A stretch of 56,253 bases of DNA from Acidimicrobiaceae bacterium (GCA_002729125.1 PBTQ01000048.1:1-56253), one strand, 5' to 3'. Numbered from the stretch's first letter, positions 1-8,660 are shown. The notes: generated by a model not told the origin, from the letters alone. Translations and numbers: made by a program.

Positions 1-1
1 C

Positions 2-703
2 CTGGGCGTGATGCTCCTGGCGCTTCGTCATCCACTGGTGGCTGCCCGCCAGATCGCCACGCTCGCTGAGTACGCCCCGGGCCGCGTGTCGATCGGTGTG
101 GGTGTCGGCGGGGAGGACCGACACGAGTTCGAGGTTTGCGAGGTCGACCCTGCGACCCGCGGCCGTCGCACCGATGTCGAGCTCGACATCGTTCGTCGGC
201 TCCTCGACGGCGAGAGGGTCGACGGCGACGGCGAGGTTTTCTCCTTCGAGCAGGCCCGGATCCGGCCGATCCCGCGTGACCGCATTCCGTTCGTCGTGGG
301 CGGGCGCAGCAACGCAGCCCTCGATCGCGCCGGACGGCTGGGGGATGGCTGGTTGGCGGCTTGGTGTTCGCCCCGTCGCTTTGCTGAGGGCACAGCGCTT
401 GTCGAGCAGGTCGGTATCGACCGGAATGTCGATTGGCGCCACGGGCTCCAGATCTGGGCCGGCGTCGGCGATGACGCGGCCGAGGCCCGCACTCACGTCG
501 CCGCCGGGATGCAGCGGTTCTACGGCATGCCGTTTGAACCGTTCGAGAAGTACACGCCGGTTGGCACCGCCGACGACATCGTCGCCTTTCTCGAACCCTT
601 CGTCGAAGCCGGAGCCAAGACGCTGAGCCTCAAAGCGTGCGGCCCGGATCCCGAGACCGAGCTCGAGGTGATCGCCGAGGTTGCCGCGCGCCTTCGGCGG
701 TGA
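2..703 (+). CDS. LLM-class flavin/F420-dependent oxidoreductase, 5' partial
   Basis: C-terminal 233 residues of a bacterial luciferase-like (LLM) TIM-barrel oxidoreductase; the gene starts upstream of the window, because the frame stays open to base 2 and the first in-frame GTG (8) falls inside conserved sequence. Family features visible are the HPLVAARQIATL helix, the GRVSIGVGVGG strand that contacts the flavin, the IPFVVGG strand and GRLGDGW. Such enzymes use reduced FMN or F420H2 for hydride transfer or monooxygenation; the substrate cannot be told. It ends 1 bp from the convergent kinase-like gene. A second LLM gene lies at the other end of the window. Confidence 0.85.
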   Translation: MGVMLLALRHPLVAARQIATLAEYAPGRVSIGVGVGGEDRHEFEVCEVDPATRGRRTDVELDIVRRLLDGERVDGDGEVFSFEQARIRPIPRDRIPFVVGGRSNAALDRAGRLGDGWLAAWCSPRRFAEGTALVEQVGIDRNVDWRHGLQIWAGVGDDAAEARTHVAAGMQRFYGMPFEPFEKYTPVGTADDIVAFLEPFVEAGAKTLSLKACGPDPETELEVIAEVAARLRR

Positions 704-704
704 T

Positions 705-1739
705 TCAGGCGAGTGCCGCAAGGCGGTCGAGTGCTTCGACATCGAGGGCGTGTCGTGCGTGCCGGTTGAGCATCAATGCGAACAGGTTGTTTCCGCGTTC
801 GGTCTCGGTGGCCATGATCGTGGCGGTGATACCGACGACGATGCCGTGCAGCGACGCGAGCGCGTACTCGTCCCAGCAGGTCTCGGCGTCGTAGTCGACG
901 CCGTACCCGGCGAGCAGGTCGCGGTAGGCGGCAAGCTGATCGTGCTCGACCTCACGGCGCCGAACCGGATCGATGGCGGCGCCAAGCAGGTAGGCGATGT
1001 CGGAGACCGAGGCGCCGATGGTCAAGGTCTGCCAGTCGACGACGGCGAGGGGCGGGGCGTCGTCGGTGCGGCCGAAGAGGAAGTTGTCGGGCCGGAAGTC
1101 GGCGTGGACGAGCCCTGCGGTCGCGATCTCGCGATGGAGCCAGAGCGAGGCGAGCTCGACGAAACGGTGCAAGACCGGGATGGTTTCGTCGTCAAGGCGA
1201 CCGTCGAGGCGATCGAGACACATCGGAAGGAACATCTCGAGGATTCCGGCCATCGCAGTCCGGCCTTCGTCGCCACCACGGAGATCCTTCAGGGCGGCGT
1301 GTCCGGCCCCCCACGATGGCCCGTGCAACCGGGCGGCCTGCTCGACGGCGAGCGAGAGTTCATCATTGGTCGCCTCGGAGAACTGGTCGCCCGCCTCCGA
1401 CTGGGCCATGTCCTCAAGGACGAGCGCGAAGTCGAACGCCGCCGGATCGATGTCGACGGCCAGCGGGCGCGGTGTGCGGACATCGACCAGGTCGACGATC
1501 TCGCGGTAGAAGAGGCATTCCTTGGGGTAGAGCCCCTGGTCGAAGCCGATCTGACGAACATCCGGATCGTCGGCGGGCACCTTCACCACGACCGAGGCCG
1601 CCTCGTGGCCGGTGATTGAGAACCGGGCGTTGCGCCCGATCTGTCCGGTGCCGATGAAGCCGTCGAACGTGGCGCGCTTGGCGCCGATCTGCTCGGCGAC
1701 CCAGGCGGGGTCGAGTCCTCGGGTGGTCGGTTCACTCAC
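705..1739 (-). CDS. Phosphotransferase family protein (APH / ecdysteroid kinase-like)
   Basis: Protein-kinase-like fold phosphotransferase of about 344 aa. The catalytic-loop motif HADFRPDN (HxDxxxxN) and the following VVDWQ, which replaces the metal-binding DFG/DxE, are both present, as is an N-lobe VVVKVP strand with the ATP-binding Lys. Members phosphorylate hydroxyl groups of small molecules; in actinobacteria they often sit near acyl-CoA dehydrogenases. I chose the GTG at 1739 because the longer frame needs a TTG at 1775 and adds residues with no family character. It lies downstream of, and probably co-transcribed with, the LysR gene. Substrate unknown; an aminoglycoside role is not implied. 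Confidence 0.8.
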   Translation of the reverse strand: MSEPTTRGLDPAWVAEQIGAKRATFDGFIGTGQIGRNARFSITGHEAASVVVKVPADDPDVRQIGFDQGLYPKECLFYREIVDLVDVRTPRPLAVDIDPAAFDFALVLEDMAQSEAGDQFSEATNDELSLAVEQAARLHGPSWGAGHAALKDLRGGDEGRTAMAGILEMFLPMCLDRLDGRLDDETIPVLHRFVELASLWLHREIATAGLVHADFRPDNFLFGRTDDAPPLAVVDWQTLTIGASVSDIAYLLGAAIDPVRRREVEHDQLAAYRDLLAGYGVDYDAETCWDEYALASLHGIVVGITATIMATETERGNNLFALMLNRHARHALDVEALDRLAALA

Positions 1740-1784
1740 GGAAGCAGCCTCGCGGTTGGCCAGGCTCGCAGGCAAGCAGGGTGG

Positions 1785-2681
1785 TCACCGGATGTCGTCG
1801 AGAAGGGCGCAGGCGAGCGACGGCAGTGCCGTGCCCGCGGGCCACACGGCCCGGAGTTCGCGGGCGATCGAAAGGCCGGGCACGTTGACCTCCACCAACT
1901 GTCCGGCCGCGACTTCCGCAGCGACAGCGAGCCGACTGATTACGGTGGGGGAGTTACCGTGGACCACTGCGGCCCGCACGGCTGATGTCGAGCCGAGTTC
2001 CAGCACGGCGCTTGGCTCGCCGAGGCCGTGGTCCCGCAATGCTGCCGCCAATGCAGCTCGAGTGCCGGAGCCCGCCTCGCGCATCACCAGCGGGGTGGCA
2101 GCGAGCGCCTCGACCGGCACCGTGCGAGGTGTTGCCCACGGATGGCTGGGCGCGACAACGGTGACGAGCTCGTCGTTGCCGACGATCGCCTCGTCAAGGC
2201 CGTCGAGCTCCGACGGGGTTTCGATGAAGCCGAGGTCTGCGGTGCCGTGACGGAGCCGGTCGATCACGGTGGTGGAGTTCGCCACCTCGAGAGCGATCGA
2301 ATCCCGGGGGTGATCTCGTGAGAAGCGGTCGAGCCATTGGGGAAGGAGGTACTCGGCGATCGTGAAGCTGGCGACGATCCGGAGACGCCCCGCCTGGGCG
2401 GCCTGGAAGGCGGAGAGGCCGGCCTCGAGCTCATGGGCAGCGCGCAGGATCGTCTCGGCCCAGCCGGCGACGACCACCCCGGCATCAGTCGGTAGCGAGC
2501 CGCTGGGCCCGCGGTTGAGGAGTCGCATCCCGAGCTGGCGTTCAAGATGTTTGATTCGGCTGCTCGCTGACGGTTGGCTGACCCCATGGGCGGCTGCCGC
2601 CTGCGACACACTGCCGAGTTCGACCACCGAAACGAAGAGGTCGAGCGATGCAAGTTCGGGGAACGACGCCGGCAAAGCCAT
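1785..2681 (-). CDS. LysR-family transcriptional regulator
   Basis: 298 aa, normal LTTR length. The N-terminal winged helix (about residues 8-66) contains SVSQAAAAHGVSQPSASSRI, then the linker helix LERQLGMRLLNR. The effector domain (about 95-295) has the usual paired Rossmann-like segments (GRLRIVASFTIAEYLLPQWL; DLGFIETP; PLVMREAGSGTR). It is transcribed divergently from the molybdopterin-enzyme operon, 49 bp away, and the gap holds ATAGAG/CTCTAT half-sites. The natural inference is that it controls that operon and itself. The effector is unknown; the effector domain recalls CysB/CbbR-type regulators. Confidence 0.9.
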   Translation of the reverse strand: MALPASFPELASLDLFVSVVELGSVSQAAAAHGVSQPSASSRIKHLERQLGMRLLNRGPSGSLPTDAGVVVAGWAETILRAAHELEAGLSAFQAAQAGRLRIVASFTIAEYLLPQWLDRFSRDHPRDSIALEVANSTTVIDRLRHGTADLGFIETPSELDGLDEAIVGNDELVTVVAPSHPWATPRTVPVEALAATPLVMREAGSGTRAALAAALRDHGLGEPSAVLELGSTSAVRAAVVHGNSPTVISRLAVAAEVAAGQLVEVNVPGLSIARELRAVWPAGTALPSLACALLDDIR

Positions 2682-2688
2682 AGAAGCA

Positions 2689-2719
2689 CTCTATGACGTG
2701 ATAGAGCACGACCCTCTAT
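2689..2719. promoter_or_regulatory. Probable LysR operator: three alternating CTCTAT/ATAGAG half-sites
   Basis: CTCTAT (2689-2694), ATAGAG (2701-2706) and CTCTAT (2714-2719) form two overlapping inverted repeats with 6- and 7-bp spacers. They lie wholly inside the 49-bp gap between the divergent LysR gene (start 2681) and the ferredoxin-NrfD gene (start 2731). CTAT-N6-ATAG has the ATA-like dyad architecture usual for LysR boxes, and stacked half-sites fit recognition plus activation sites. Binding by this LysR is inferred. Confidence 0.6.
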
Positions 2720-2730
2720 CGCCCGACCCG

Positions 2731-4305
2731 ATGTCGACCGACACTGTGAGAGTGTCACGACTAGGTTTCCTCCTCGACAGCGACAGCTGCATTGGCTGTC
2801 ACGCCTGCACCGTCGCCTGCAAAAGCGAGCACGACGTCCCCCTCGGTGTGAACCGCACCTGGGTGAAGTACATCGAGACCGGCACGTTCCCCGACGTCGC
2901 CCGCAAGTTCTCGGTGATGCGATGCAACCAGTGCGACGACGCGCCGTGCATGAAGATCTGCCCGACCTCGGCGCTCTACCGGGCCGAGAACGGCGTCGTC
3001 GACTTCCAGGACGACAACTGCATCGGGTGCAAGTCGTGCATGAACGCCTGCCCGTACGACGCGCTGTACATCAACCCCGAGACCAATACGGCGCACAAGT
3101 GCAACATGTGCAACCACCGCATCGAGATGAACCTCGAGCCGTCGTGCCAGATCGTGTGTCCGACCGAGGCCATCAAGATCGGTGATCTCGACGACCCCAA
3201 CTCGGAGATCTCCAGGATCATCGCTCGGGACGACGTCGCCGTCCGTGCCCCTGAGCAGAACACGAAGCCGAAGGTCTACTACCGGGGCGCCGACCAGGCG
3301 TCGCTCGACCCGACCCGCACCGCCATCGCCAACGACGGCATGATCTGGGCCGACACGATCACCGGTACCCACGACAAGAACCACCCGACGATCCCGGTCT
3401 CGATTGGTCAGAAGCCGGCCGATCTTGACGGTGTCGTCGCCCGCACCGCCTACACCACCACACACATGATGACGTGGAAGGAAAAGGTGTCGGGCTATCT
3501 GGTCACCAAAGCGATCGCGGCTGGCGTGATGCTGGTCGCTGCGCTGCTCGTGTTGCTGGGGCACGCCGCTGAGCAGGCCGCGGTCGGTGTCGTGCCGTCG
3601 ATGGTCGCCGGCGTCTTCCTCGGCATCACCGGCGTGTTGTTAATCGCCGACCTCAAGCAGCCGACCCGATTCCACTATCTGCTCACCAGGGGCAACACCG
3701 ACTCGTGGCTCGTGAAGGGCGCTTACGTCTTGATGTTCTTCGCTGCGATGTGTGGCCTGTGGTGGATCGGGGGCCTCACCGAGAACGACCGTCTGATCGA
3801 GGTCGTCGCCGTCCCCACCGCACTTGGCGCCCTCGGGACAGCTGGATACACCGCGTATCTCTTCGGACAGTGTGAAGGCCGCGATCTGTGGCAGACCCCG
3901 CTGCTGCTGCCCGTGCTGCTCGCCCAGGCCGTCACCGCTGGCGGCGCCATCTACGCAGTGCTCGATGTGTTCATGGATCTGCCCGAGCAGGACGCCATTG
4001 CGTGGGTGCTGCTCGGTGGCGTTGTCGCCACCGGCGCCTTCGTCTGGATGGAGCTCGCCAGCTACGGCAGCCGCCACGTTGAGCTCGCCGTCGAGACGAT
4101 GACCCACGGCCGGTACGCCAGGCAGTTCTGGGTCGGTGGGATCACGGTTGGGCTGGTTGCGCCGGCAGCGTTAGCGATCCTCGTGCTTGCTGCCGACATC
4201 TCGAGCCCCGTCCCGCTCGCCGTCGCCGGCATCGCTGCGGTCGCCGGTCTCTTCGCCTACGAGGACGCCTTTGTCCGAGCCGGCCAGTCCGTCCCCCTCT
4301 CTTGA
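2731..4305 (+). CDS. Fused four-cluster ferredoxin / NrfD-type membrane subunit of a molybdopterin oxidoreductase
   Basis: 524 aa joining two normally separate subunits. Residues 15-150 carry four cysteine groups typical of PsrB/FdnH/DmsB electron-transfer subunits (CIGCHACTVAC, CNQCDDAPCMKICP, CIGCKSCMNACP, CNMC...CQIVCP), enough for four [4Fe-4S] clusters. From about residue 255 there are some eight hydrophobic helices with the NrfD/PsrC signature DLKQPTRFHYLLTRGNTDSW, a quinone-reacting membrane anchor. The ATG at 2731 is the best start; the open frame runs back to 2362 but that part is antisense to LysR. GTG 2746 and 2752 are alternatives. It is followed after 27 bp by the catalytic subunit and should move electrons between that subunit and the quinone pool. 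Confidence 0.88.
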   Translation: MSTDTVRVSRLGFLLDSDSCIGCHACTVACKSEHDVPLGVNRTWVKYIETGTFPDVARKFSVMRCNQCDDAPCMKICPTSALYRAENGVVDFQDDNCIGCKSCMNACPYDALYINPETNTAHKCNMCNHRIEMNLEPSCQIVCPTEAIKIGDLDDPNSEISRIIARDDVAVRAPEQNTKPKVYYRGADQASLDPTRTAIANDGMIWADTITGTHDKNHPTIPVSIGQKPADLDGVVARTAYTTTHMMTWKEKVSGYLVTKAIAAGVMLVAALLVLLGHAAEQAAVGVVPSMVAGVFLGITGVLLIADLKQPTRFHYLLTRGNTDSWLVKGAYVLMFFAAMCGLWWIGGLTENDRLIEVVAVPTALGALGTAGYTAYLFGQCEGRDLWQTPLLLPVLLAQAVTAGGAIYAVLDVFMDLPEQDAIAWVLLGGVVATGAFVWMELASYGSRHVELAVETMTHGRYARQFWVGGITVGLVAPAALAILVLAADISSPVPLAVAGIAAVAGLFAYEDAFVRAGQSVPLS

Positions 4306-4332
4306 TCGCCTGCTCGCCGAAAGCTGAAACCG

Positions 4333-7176
4333 ATGACTGATCTCAACAAGTACCCGCCAGCCGAGCAGTGGCACGACTGGACCGAACTCGACGCCAAGGC
4401 GTGGCCCGACAAGGTCGAGAAGAACTACACCCTTGTGCCCACCACCTGCTTCAACTGCGAAGCCGGGTGTGGACTCGTCGCCTACCACGACAAAGAGACC
4501 GGCGAGATCCGAAAGATCGAAGGCAATCCGCACCATCCGGGCAGTCGTGGCCGCAATTGCGCCAAGGGCCCCGCCACGATCAATCAGATCTATGACACGG
4601 AGCGGGTCATGTTCCCGTTGCGCCGCGTCGGCGAACGCGGCTCGGGCCAGTGGGAACGCATTTCGTGGGAGGAGGCGCTTGCCGAGGTTGGTGAGAAGAT
4701 CCGCACTGCCTTCATCGAGGGTCGCAAGAACGGTGTGATGTACCACGTCGGCCGACCCGGCGAAGAGGGGTACACCGACCGTGTGCTCAAGGCGTGGGGC
4801 GTCGACGGCCACAACAGCCACACCAACATCTGCTCGAGCAACGCCCGGATCGGCTACCAGAGCTGGATGGGCCACGACCGGCCCAGCTCCGACTTCGCCA
4901 ACGCCAGGGTGATCTTCTTGATCTCCTCACACCTCGAGTCGGGCCACTACTTCAACCCGCATGCGCAGCGCATCATCGAGGCGCAGGCCAACGGCGCCAA
5001 GATCATTGCGTGCGACCCGCGCCTCTCGAACACCGGTGCCAAAGCTGACTATTGGCTGCCTACCTGGCCTGGCACCGAGCCGTTCCTGTTGCTCTCGATC
5101 GCTCGCCTGCTGATCGAGTCCGAGGAGTGGAACGCCGAGTTCGTCGAGCGGTGGGTCAATTGGGAGACCTACCTGAAGGAGCGGGCGCCTGCGAGGCCGG
5201 TCGAGTTCTCGCAGCTCCGCGAGGTGCTGCTCGAGGAGTACGCCGACTACACCCCCGAGGCCGCCGAGCAAAAGACCGGCATCGACGCCGACACCATCTG
5301 CGAGATCGCTGCGGTGATCGGGGCCAACCCGACGAAGTTCGCCAGCCACAACTGGCGGGCCGCCGGCGCCGGCAACATGGGCGGCTGGCAGGTCGCCCGC
5401 TGTCTCTTCTTCCTGAATGTGCTCACCGGTTCGGTCGCCACCAAGGGTGGCACCGCCGGCAATGGCATGAACAAGTTCAAGCCACACGACCCGATCGGCG
5501 CGCCGAACACCCACGACTGGAACCATCTCGAGTGGCCCAAGGAGTTCCCGCTCGCCTATCACGAGATGTCGATCCTGCTGCCGCACTTCCTTAACGAGGG
5601 TCGCGGCAGGCTCGACGTCTACTTCAGCCGGGTCTACAACCCGATCTGGACGAATCCCGACGGCTTCACCTGGATGGAGGCGCTGAAGGACGAAACGAAG
5701 GTGAAGTGTCACGTGGCGCTCACCCCGACCTGGTCCGAGACGTCGTGGTTCGCCGACTATGTCCTCCCGATGGGTGTGGGCGCCGAGCGTCACGACATCA
5801 CCTCGTACGAGACCCATGCCGGTCGCTGGGTCAGCTTCCGCCAGCCGACCTTCCGCCGTTTCGCCGAGATCCAGGCCGGCGGCGACCTGCCCGAGGGCAC
5901 TCGCACGTTCGAGTACAACCCGGGTGAGGTCTGGGAGGAGAACGAGTTCTGGATCGATCTCTCCTGGAAGATCGATCCTGACGGGTCGCTCGGCATTCGC
6001 AAGTGGTTCCAGTCACCCGACGACGCCGAGAAGCCCCTCAGCGTCGACGAGTACTACGGCAAGATGTTCGAGAACGAGGTCCCCGGCCTCGCCGACGCGG
6101 CCGCCGAGGTGGGGGAGACCCCGCTCGAGTACATGCGCAACCGCTCATCGTTCGCCGTGCCGACCGATCCCTACGAGCCCTACGAGCGCTCGGTCTCGGC
6201 CGACGCCCTTGCGGGTTGCGAGGTCGATGCTGATGGCGTGTACCGCAAACCCGGCACCCCGGGTTCGTGGGATGGCGACCTGTCGACCATCTCCGACCTG
6301 AAGCTCGCCCCGCTCGGCGACGGTTCGCCTGCGCTCGAGATCGACGGTGAGGCCAAGGAGGGCTTCCCGACACCGTCGAAGAAGCTCGAACTGTTCTCCA
6401 CCACGCTCAAGGAGTGGGGCTGGCCTGAGTACGCCACGCCGAAATGGATTCCGAGCCATGTGCACTGGGAAGATCTTGACATGGCGGGTACGGAACGCAT
6501 CCTGCTCCCGACCTTCCGCATTCCGACCCTGATCCACACGCGTTCGGCCAACTCCAAGTGGCTCAACGAGATCAGCCACCGGCACCCGTTGTGGATTCAC
6601 CCGAAGGATGCCGAGAAGCTCGAGATCGAGGAGAGCGGTCTCGTGCGCATCACGACCCGCATCGGTCACTTCGTGATCCAGGCCTGGCGCACCGAGGGCA
6701 TCCGCCCGGGTGTCGTCGCTGCCTCGCATCACATGGGCCGCTGGCGGCTCGAGGATGACAAGGCCCGTTCGTGGGGCACCGGCAAGGCGTCGATCACCGC
6801 CCAGAAGAACGACGGGGAGGGCACCACCTGGAAGCTCAAGCGGGAGCAGGGGATCGAGGCCTACGACTCTGACGACGACGACACGTCCCGCATCTGGTGG
6901 AAGGACACTGGCGTGCATCAGAACGCGACGTTCTGTGTGCAGCCCGACCCGATCTCCGGCATGCAGTGCTGGCACCAGCGGGTGCACGTCACGCCGGCTC
7001 AGCCCGGTGACGAGTACGGCGACGTCGTGGTCGACACGGCGAAGTCCCGTGAGGCTTACCTCGACTGGATGAGCAAGACCCGCCCGGCCGGCACCAACGA
7101 CTCCGGTCTGCGTCGTCCGCTCTGGTACGCCCGTCCGCTCAAGCCGAACCCCAGCGCCTACCTGCTCGACGACTGA
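4333..7176 (+). CDS. Molybdopterin-bis-MGD oxidoreductase catalytic subunit (DMSO reductase superfamily)
   Basis: 947 aa. A [4Fe-4S] site is formed by C39, C42, C46 (CFNCEAGC) and C76 (RNCAKG). The probable Mo/W ligand is C167 in HTNICSSNARIGY. Other family marks are GAKIIACDPRLSNTGAKADYWLPTWPGTE, the ETSWFADYVLPMGVGAE segment and a C-terminal beta-barrel domain. The residue after the ligand is Ser, not the His that follows Cys/Sec in formate dehydrogenases, so a sulfur-species (Psr/Phs/Soe-like) or other substrate is at least as likely as formate. No twin-arginine signal is visible (begins MTDLNKYPPAEQW), suggesting a cytoplasmic face as in SoeABC. Its partner is the preceding fused FeS-NrfD subunit; substrate unresolved. 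Confidence 0.88.
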   Translation: MTDLNKYPPAEQWHDWTELDAKAWPDKVEKNYTLVPTTCFNCEAGCGLVAYHDKETGEIRKIEGNPHHPGSRGRNCAKGPATINQIYDTERVMFPLRRVGERGSGQWERISWEEALAEVGEKIRTAFIEGRKNGVMYHVGRPGEEGYTDRVLKAWGVDGHNSHTNICSSNARIGYQSWMGHDRPSSDFANARVIFLISSHLESGHYFNPHAQRIIEAQANGAKIIACDPRLSNTGAKADYWLPTWPGTEPFLLLSIARLLIESEEWNAEFVERWVNWETYLKERAPARPVEFSQLREVLLEEYADYTPEAAEQKTGIDADTICEIAAVIGANPTKFASHNWRAAGAGNMGGWQVARCLFFLNVLTGSVATKGGTAGNGMNKFKPHDPIGAPNTHDWNHLEWPKEFPLAYHEMSILLPHFLNEGRGRLDVYFSRVYNPIWTNPDGFTWMEALKDETKVKCHVALTPTWSETSWFADYVLPMGVGAERHDITSYETHAGRWVSFRQPTFRRFAEIQAGGDLPEGTRTFEYNPGEVWEENEFWIDLSWKIDPDGSLGIRKWFQSPDDAEKPLSVDEYYGKMFENEVPGLADAAAEVGETPLEYMRNRSSFAVPTDPYEPYERSVSADALAGCEVDADGVYRKPGTPGSWDGDLSTISDLKLAPLGDGSPALEIDGEAKEGFPTPSKKLELFSTTLKEWGWPEYATPKWIPSHVHWEDLDMAGTERILLPTFRIPTLIHTRSANSKWLNEISHRHPLWIHPKDAEKLEIEESGLVRITTRIGHFVIQAWRTEGIRPGVVAASHHMGRWRLEDDKARSWGTGKASITAQKNDGEGTTWKLKREQGIEAYDSDDDDTSRIWWKDTGVHQNATFCVQPDPISGMQCWHQRVHVTPAQPGDEYGDVVVDTAKSREAYLDWMSKTRPAGTNDSGLRRPLWYARPLKPNPSAYLLDD

Positions 7177-7187
7177 TCACACCGGTC

Positions 7188-7204
7188 GGCGAGCGCCGCT
7201 CGCC
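7188..7204 (+). terminator. Hairpin after the molybdopterin operon
   Basis: Perfect 7-bp stem GGCGAGC / GCTCGCC with a GCC loop, 12 bp after the catalytic-subunit stop. No T-run follows, so it is a terminator or 3'-end stabiliser of the U-less type common in GC-rich actinobacteria. An alternative pairing (GTCGGCGA 7185-7192 with TCGCCGAC 7208-7215) overlaps it. Confidence 0.5.
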
Positions 7205-7321
7205 CTGTCGCCGACACGATATCTCGGCTCGTCAGGCCGGGGAGTGGGCCCGCCGCGACGGTCGCCGTATGCTGAGACCTCTGACAACTGAAACCGGTGT
7301 GAGTTTCGCACCGCCAACGGA

Positions 7322-7338
7322 TTCACCGATGCGGTGAA
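7322..7338 (-). terminator. Hairpin downstream of the ABC ATPase remnant
   Basis: Perfect 7-bp inverted repeat TTCACCG / CGGTGAA around ATG, 34 bp beyond the stop of the minus-strand ABC-ATPase fragment. It has the right place for the former terminator of that gene. No T-run. The rest of 7177-7371 holds no gene that I can see. Confidence 0.4.
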
Positions 7339-7371
7339 CCGCTCGGCGGGATACTGGCTGCCTCTGATCGG

Positions 7372-7775
7372 CTACCGGATGGCGGCCCGGCTCTGCGGAT
7401 CGAAGAAGTGCAGGTTGCCGGTGTTGATTGTGATCTCGATGGCGTTACCGGTGGTCACCCGGCTTCGCGGATCGAAGCGGCCGACCGCCGCGTATTCGCC
7501 GAAGTCGTCGACGGCGTCGGGGTCACCGGCGTCGACGCGGGGAGCGTCGAGTTCGAAGTGCACGATGATCTCCGAACCGAGCGCCTCGGTGAGCTTGCAG
7601 GTGGTGGCGATTGTTGCGCCCCTCTTCTCCTCGGGCGCAAGGCTCGCGTCTTCAAGATCTTCGGGTCGGATGCCGACGATGACATCCCTGCCATTGAACT
7701 GCCTCAGGCCGGGACGCTTCTCGAAGACGTCGGCCGAGAGCTCGATGGTGTGCGACCCAAGGCGAGGGTCGTGCC
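7372..7775 (-). pseudogene. C-terminal remnant of a UgpC/MsmK/MalK-type ABC transporter ATPase
   Basis: The minus-strand frame encodes about 134 residues matching only the C-terminal OB/TOBE regulatory domain of sugar/glycerol-3-phosphate ABC ATPases: LGSHTIELSADVF, VIVGIRPEDLEDA, TEALGSEIIVHFELDAP, GRFDPRSRV and the terminal LHFFDPQSRAAIR. The nucleotide-binding domain (Walker A, signature, Walker B) is absent. There is no ATG/GTG start until GTG 7563 in the middle of the domain, and the frame runs into the 3' end of the MaoC-like gene. Together these show a truncated, non-functional gene whose 5' part was lost. Confidence 0.8.
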
Positions 7776-7811
7776 CGCAAGATTGCTTTCGTTGAGGTTC
7801 ATGGAGGACGA

Positions 7812-8660
7812 TCAGCGAAAGGTGGCCTTCGCCGTCATCGCGAGGCCACCGCTGGGGTTGGCTGCCCAGAGATCCATGCCGGCCTCGGTGCGGCGACCGT
7901 GGATCGAAAACGGCGCCGTATCGAGCAGCGGCGAGATGCCTCGGAACGAAAAGGTCGCAAGCTCGCCGCCGGTGTCCACTGCGAGTTTGGCGAGCAGGGT
8001 GGCGGTGAGGGGGCCGTGCACGACGAGCCCGTCGTAGCCCTCGACGTCGCTCGCATAGCGACGGTCGTAGTGGATTCGGTGGCCGTTGAAGGTGAGCGCC
8101 GAGTAGCGGAAGAGCAGGACCTCGCTCGGGGTGACCGTTTCGCTGACATCGGCGTCGGTCGGCGCTGGCTCGGGCTGTCGCTTCGGTGCGCCGGGGTCGG
8201 GGTCGTGGCGGTAGACGAGGTCCTGTTGTTCGACGATGCAGCGCGTTCCGTCGACCTCGGTGCGATGCGACACCGTGACGAAACAGAGGGCCCCCGTCTT
8301 GCCTTCCTTGATTACGACGTCATCGACGCTTGAGGTCGTGATCGCGTTGGCCCCGATTGGAATCGGGGCGTGGAATTTGATGCGGCTGCCGGCCCACATA
8401 CGACGGGGGAGGGCGACCGGAGGTAGGAAATCGCCGCGCTGTGGGTGGCCGTCGGTGCCGAGTCCAGCGGTCCGGGCAACCTCGAGGAAGAAGGCAACGT
8501 GCCACATCGGAGGGAGGGGGTCACCGACTCCCAGGACGGGGTCGTGGTCGAGGGTGAGTTCGAAGCGACGCACGACGCCTGGCTCGACCGTATGGACGAC
8601 GACCTGCTCGCGGCCGACCCAGTCGCGGAGGATCTCGATGTCGTTGGTGGGGGACGTCAC
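7812..8660 (-). CDS. MaoC/HTD2-type hydratase (mesaconyl-C4-CoA / 3-methylfumaryl-CoA hydratase-like)
   Basis: 282 aa double-hotdog protein. The C-terminal half has the hydratase-2 motif FNGHRIHYDRRYASDVEGYDGLVVHGPL (catalytic Asp/His region), and the N-terminal half has PPMWHVAFFLEVARTAGLG...RRMWAGSRIKFHAPIPIG, an arrangement typical of the Meh/HTD2 (FAS1_DH_region) family. It should hydrate or dehydrate a short enoyl-CoA; the exact substrate is inferred only. Start is GTG 8660. The neighbouring ABC remnant abuts its 3' end and the aldolase gene is divergent. Confidence 0.8.
   Translation of the reverse strand: MTSPTNDIEILRDWVGREQVVVHTVEPGVVRRFELTLDHDPVLGVGDPLPPMWHVAFFLEVARTAGLGTDGHPQRGDFLPPVALPRRMWAGSRIKFHAPIPIGANAITTSSVDDVVIKEGKTGALCFVTVSHRTEVDGTRCIVEQQDLVYRHDPDPGAPKRQPEPAPTDADVSETVTPSEVLLFRYSALTFNGHRIHYDRRYASDVEGYDGLVVHGPLTATLLAKLAVDTGGELATFSFRGISPLLDTAPFSIHGRRTEAGMDLWAANPSGGLAMTAKATFR

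Noticed and set aside
705-1739. Aminoglycoside-resistance phosphotransferase
   Set aside because: The fold is shared by many small-molecule kinases; context (LysR, LLM oxidoreductase) and the VVDWQ motif do not indicate antibiotic modification.
2362-2730. N-terminal extension of the ferredoxin-NrfD gene
   Set aside because: It lies antisense within the LysR gene and has no ferredoxin features; the ATG at 2731 just precedes the first Cys cluster.
4333-7176. Calling the molybdopterin enzyme a formate dehydrogenase
   Set aside because: The ligand Cys is followed by Ser, not the His conserved in formate dehydrogenases, and no NAD- or FdhE/FdhD-type gene is nearby.
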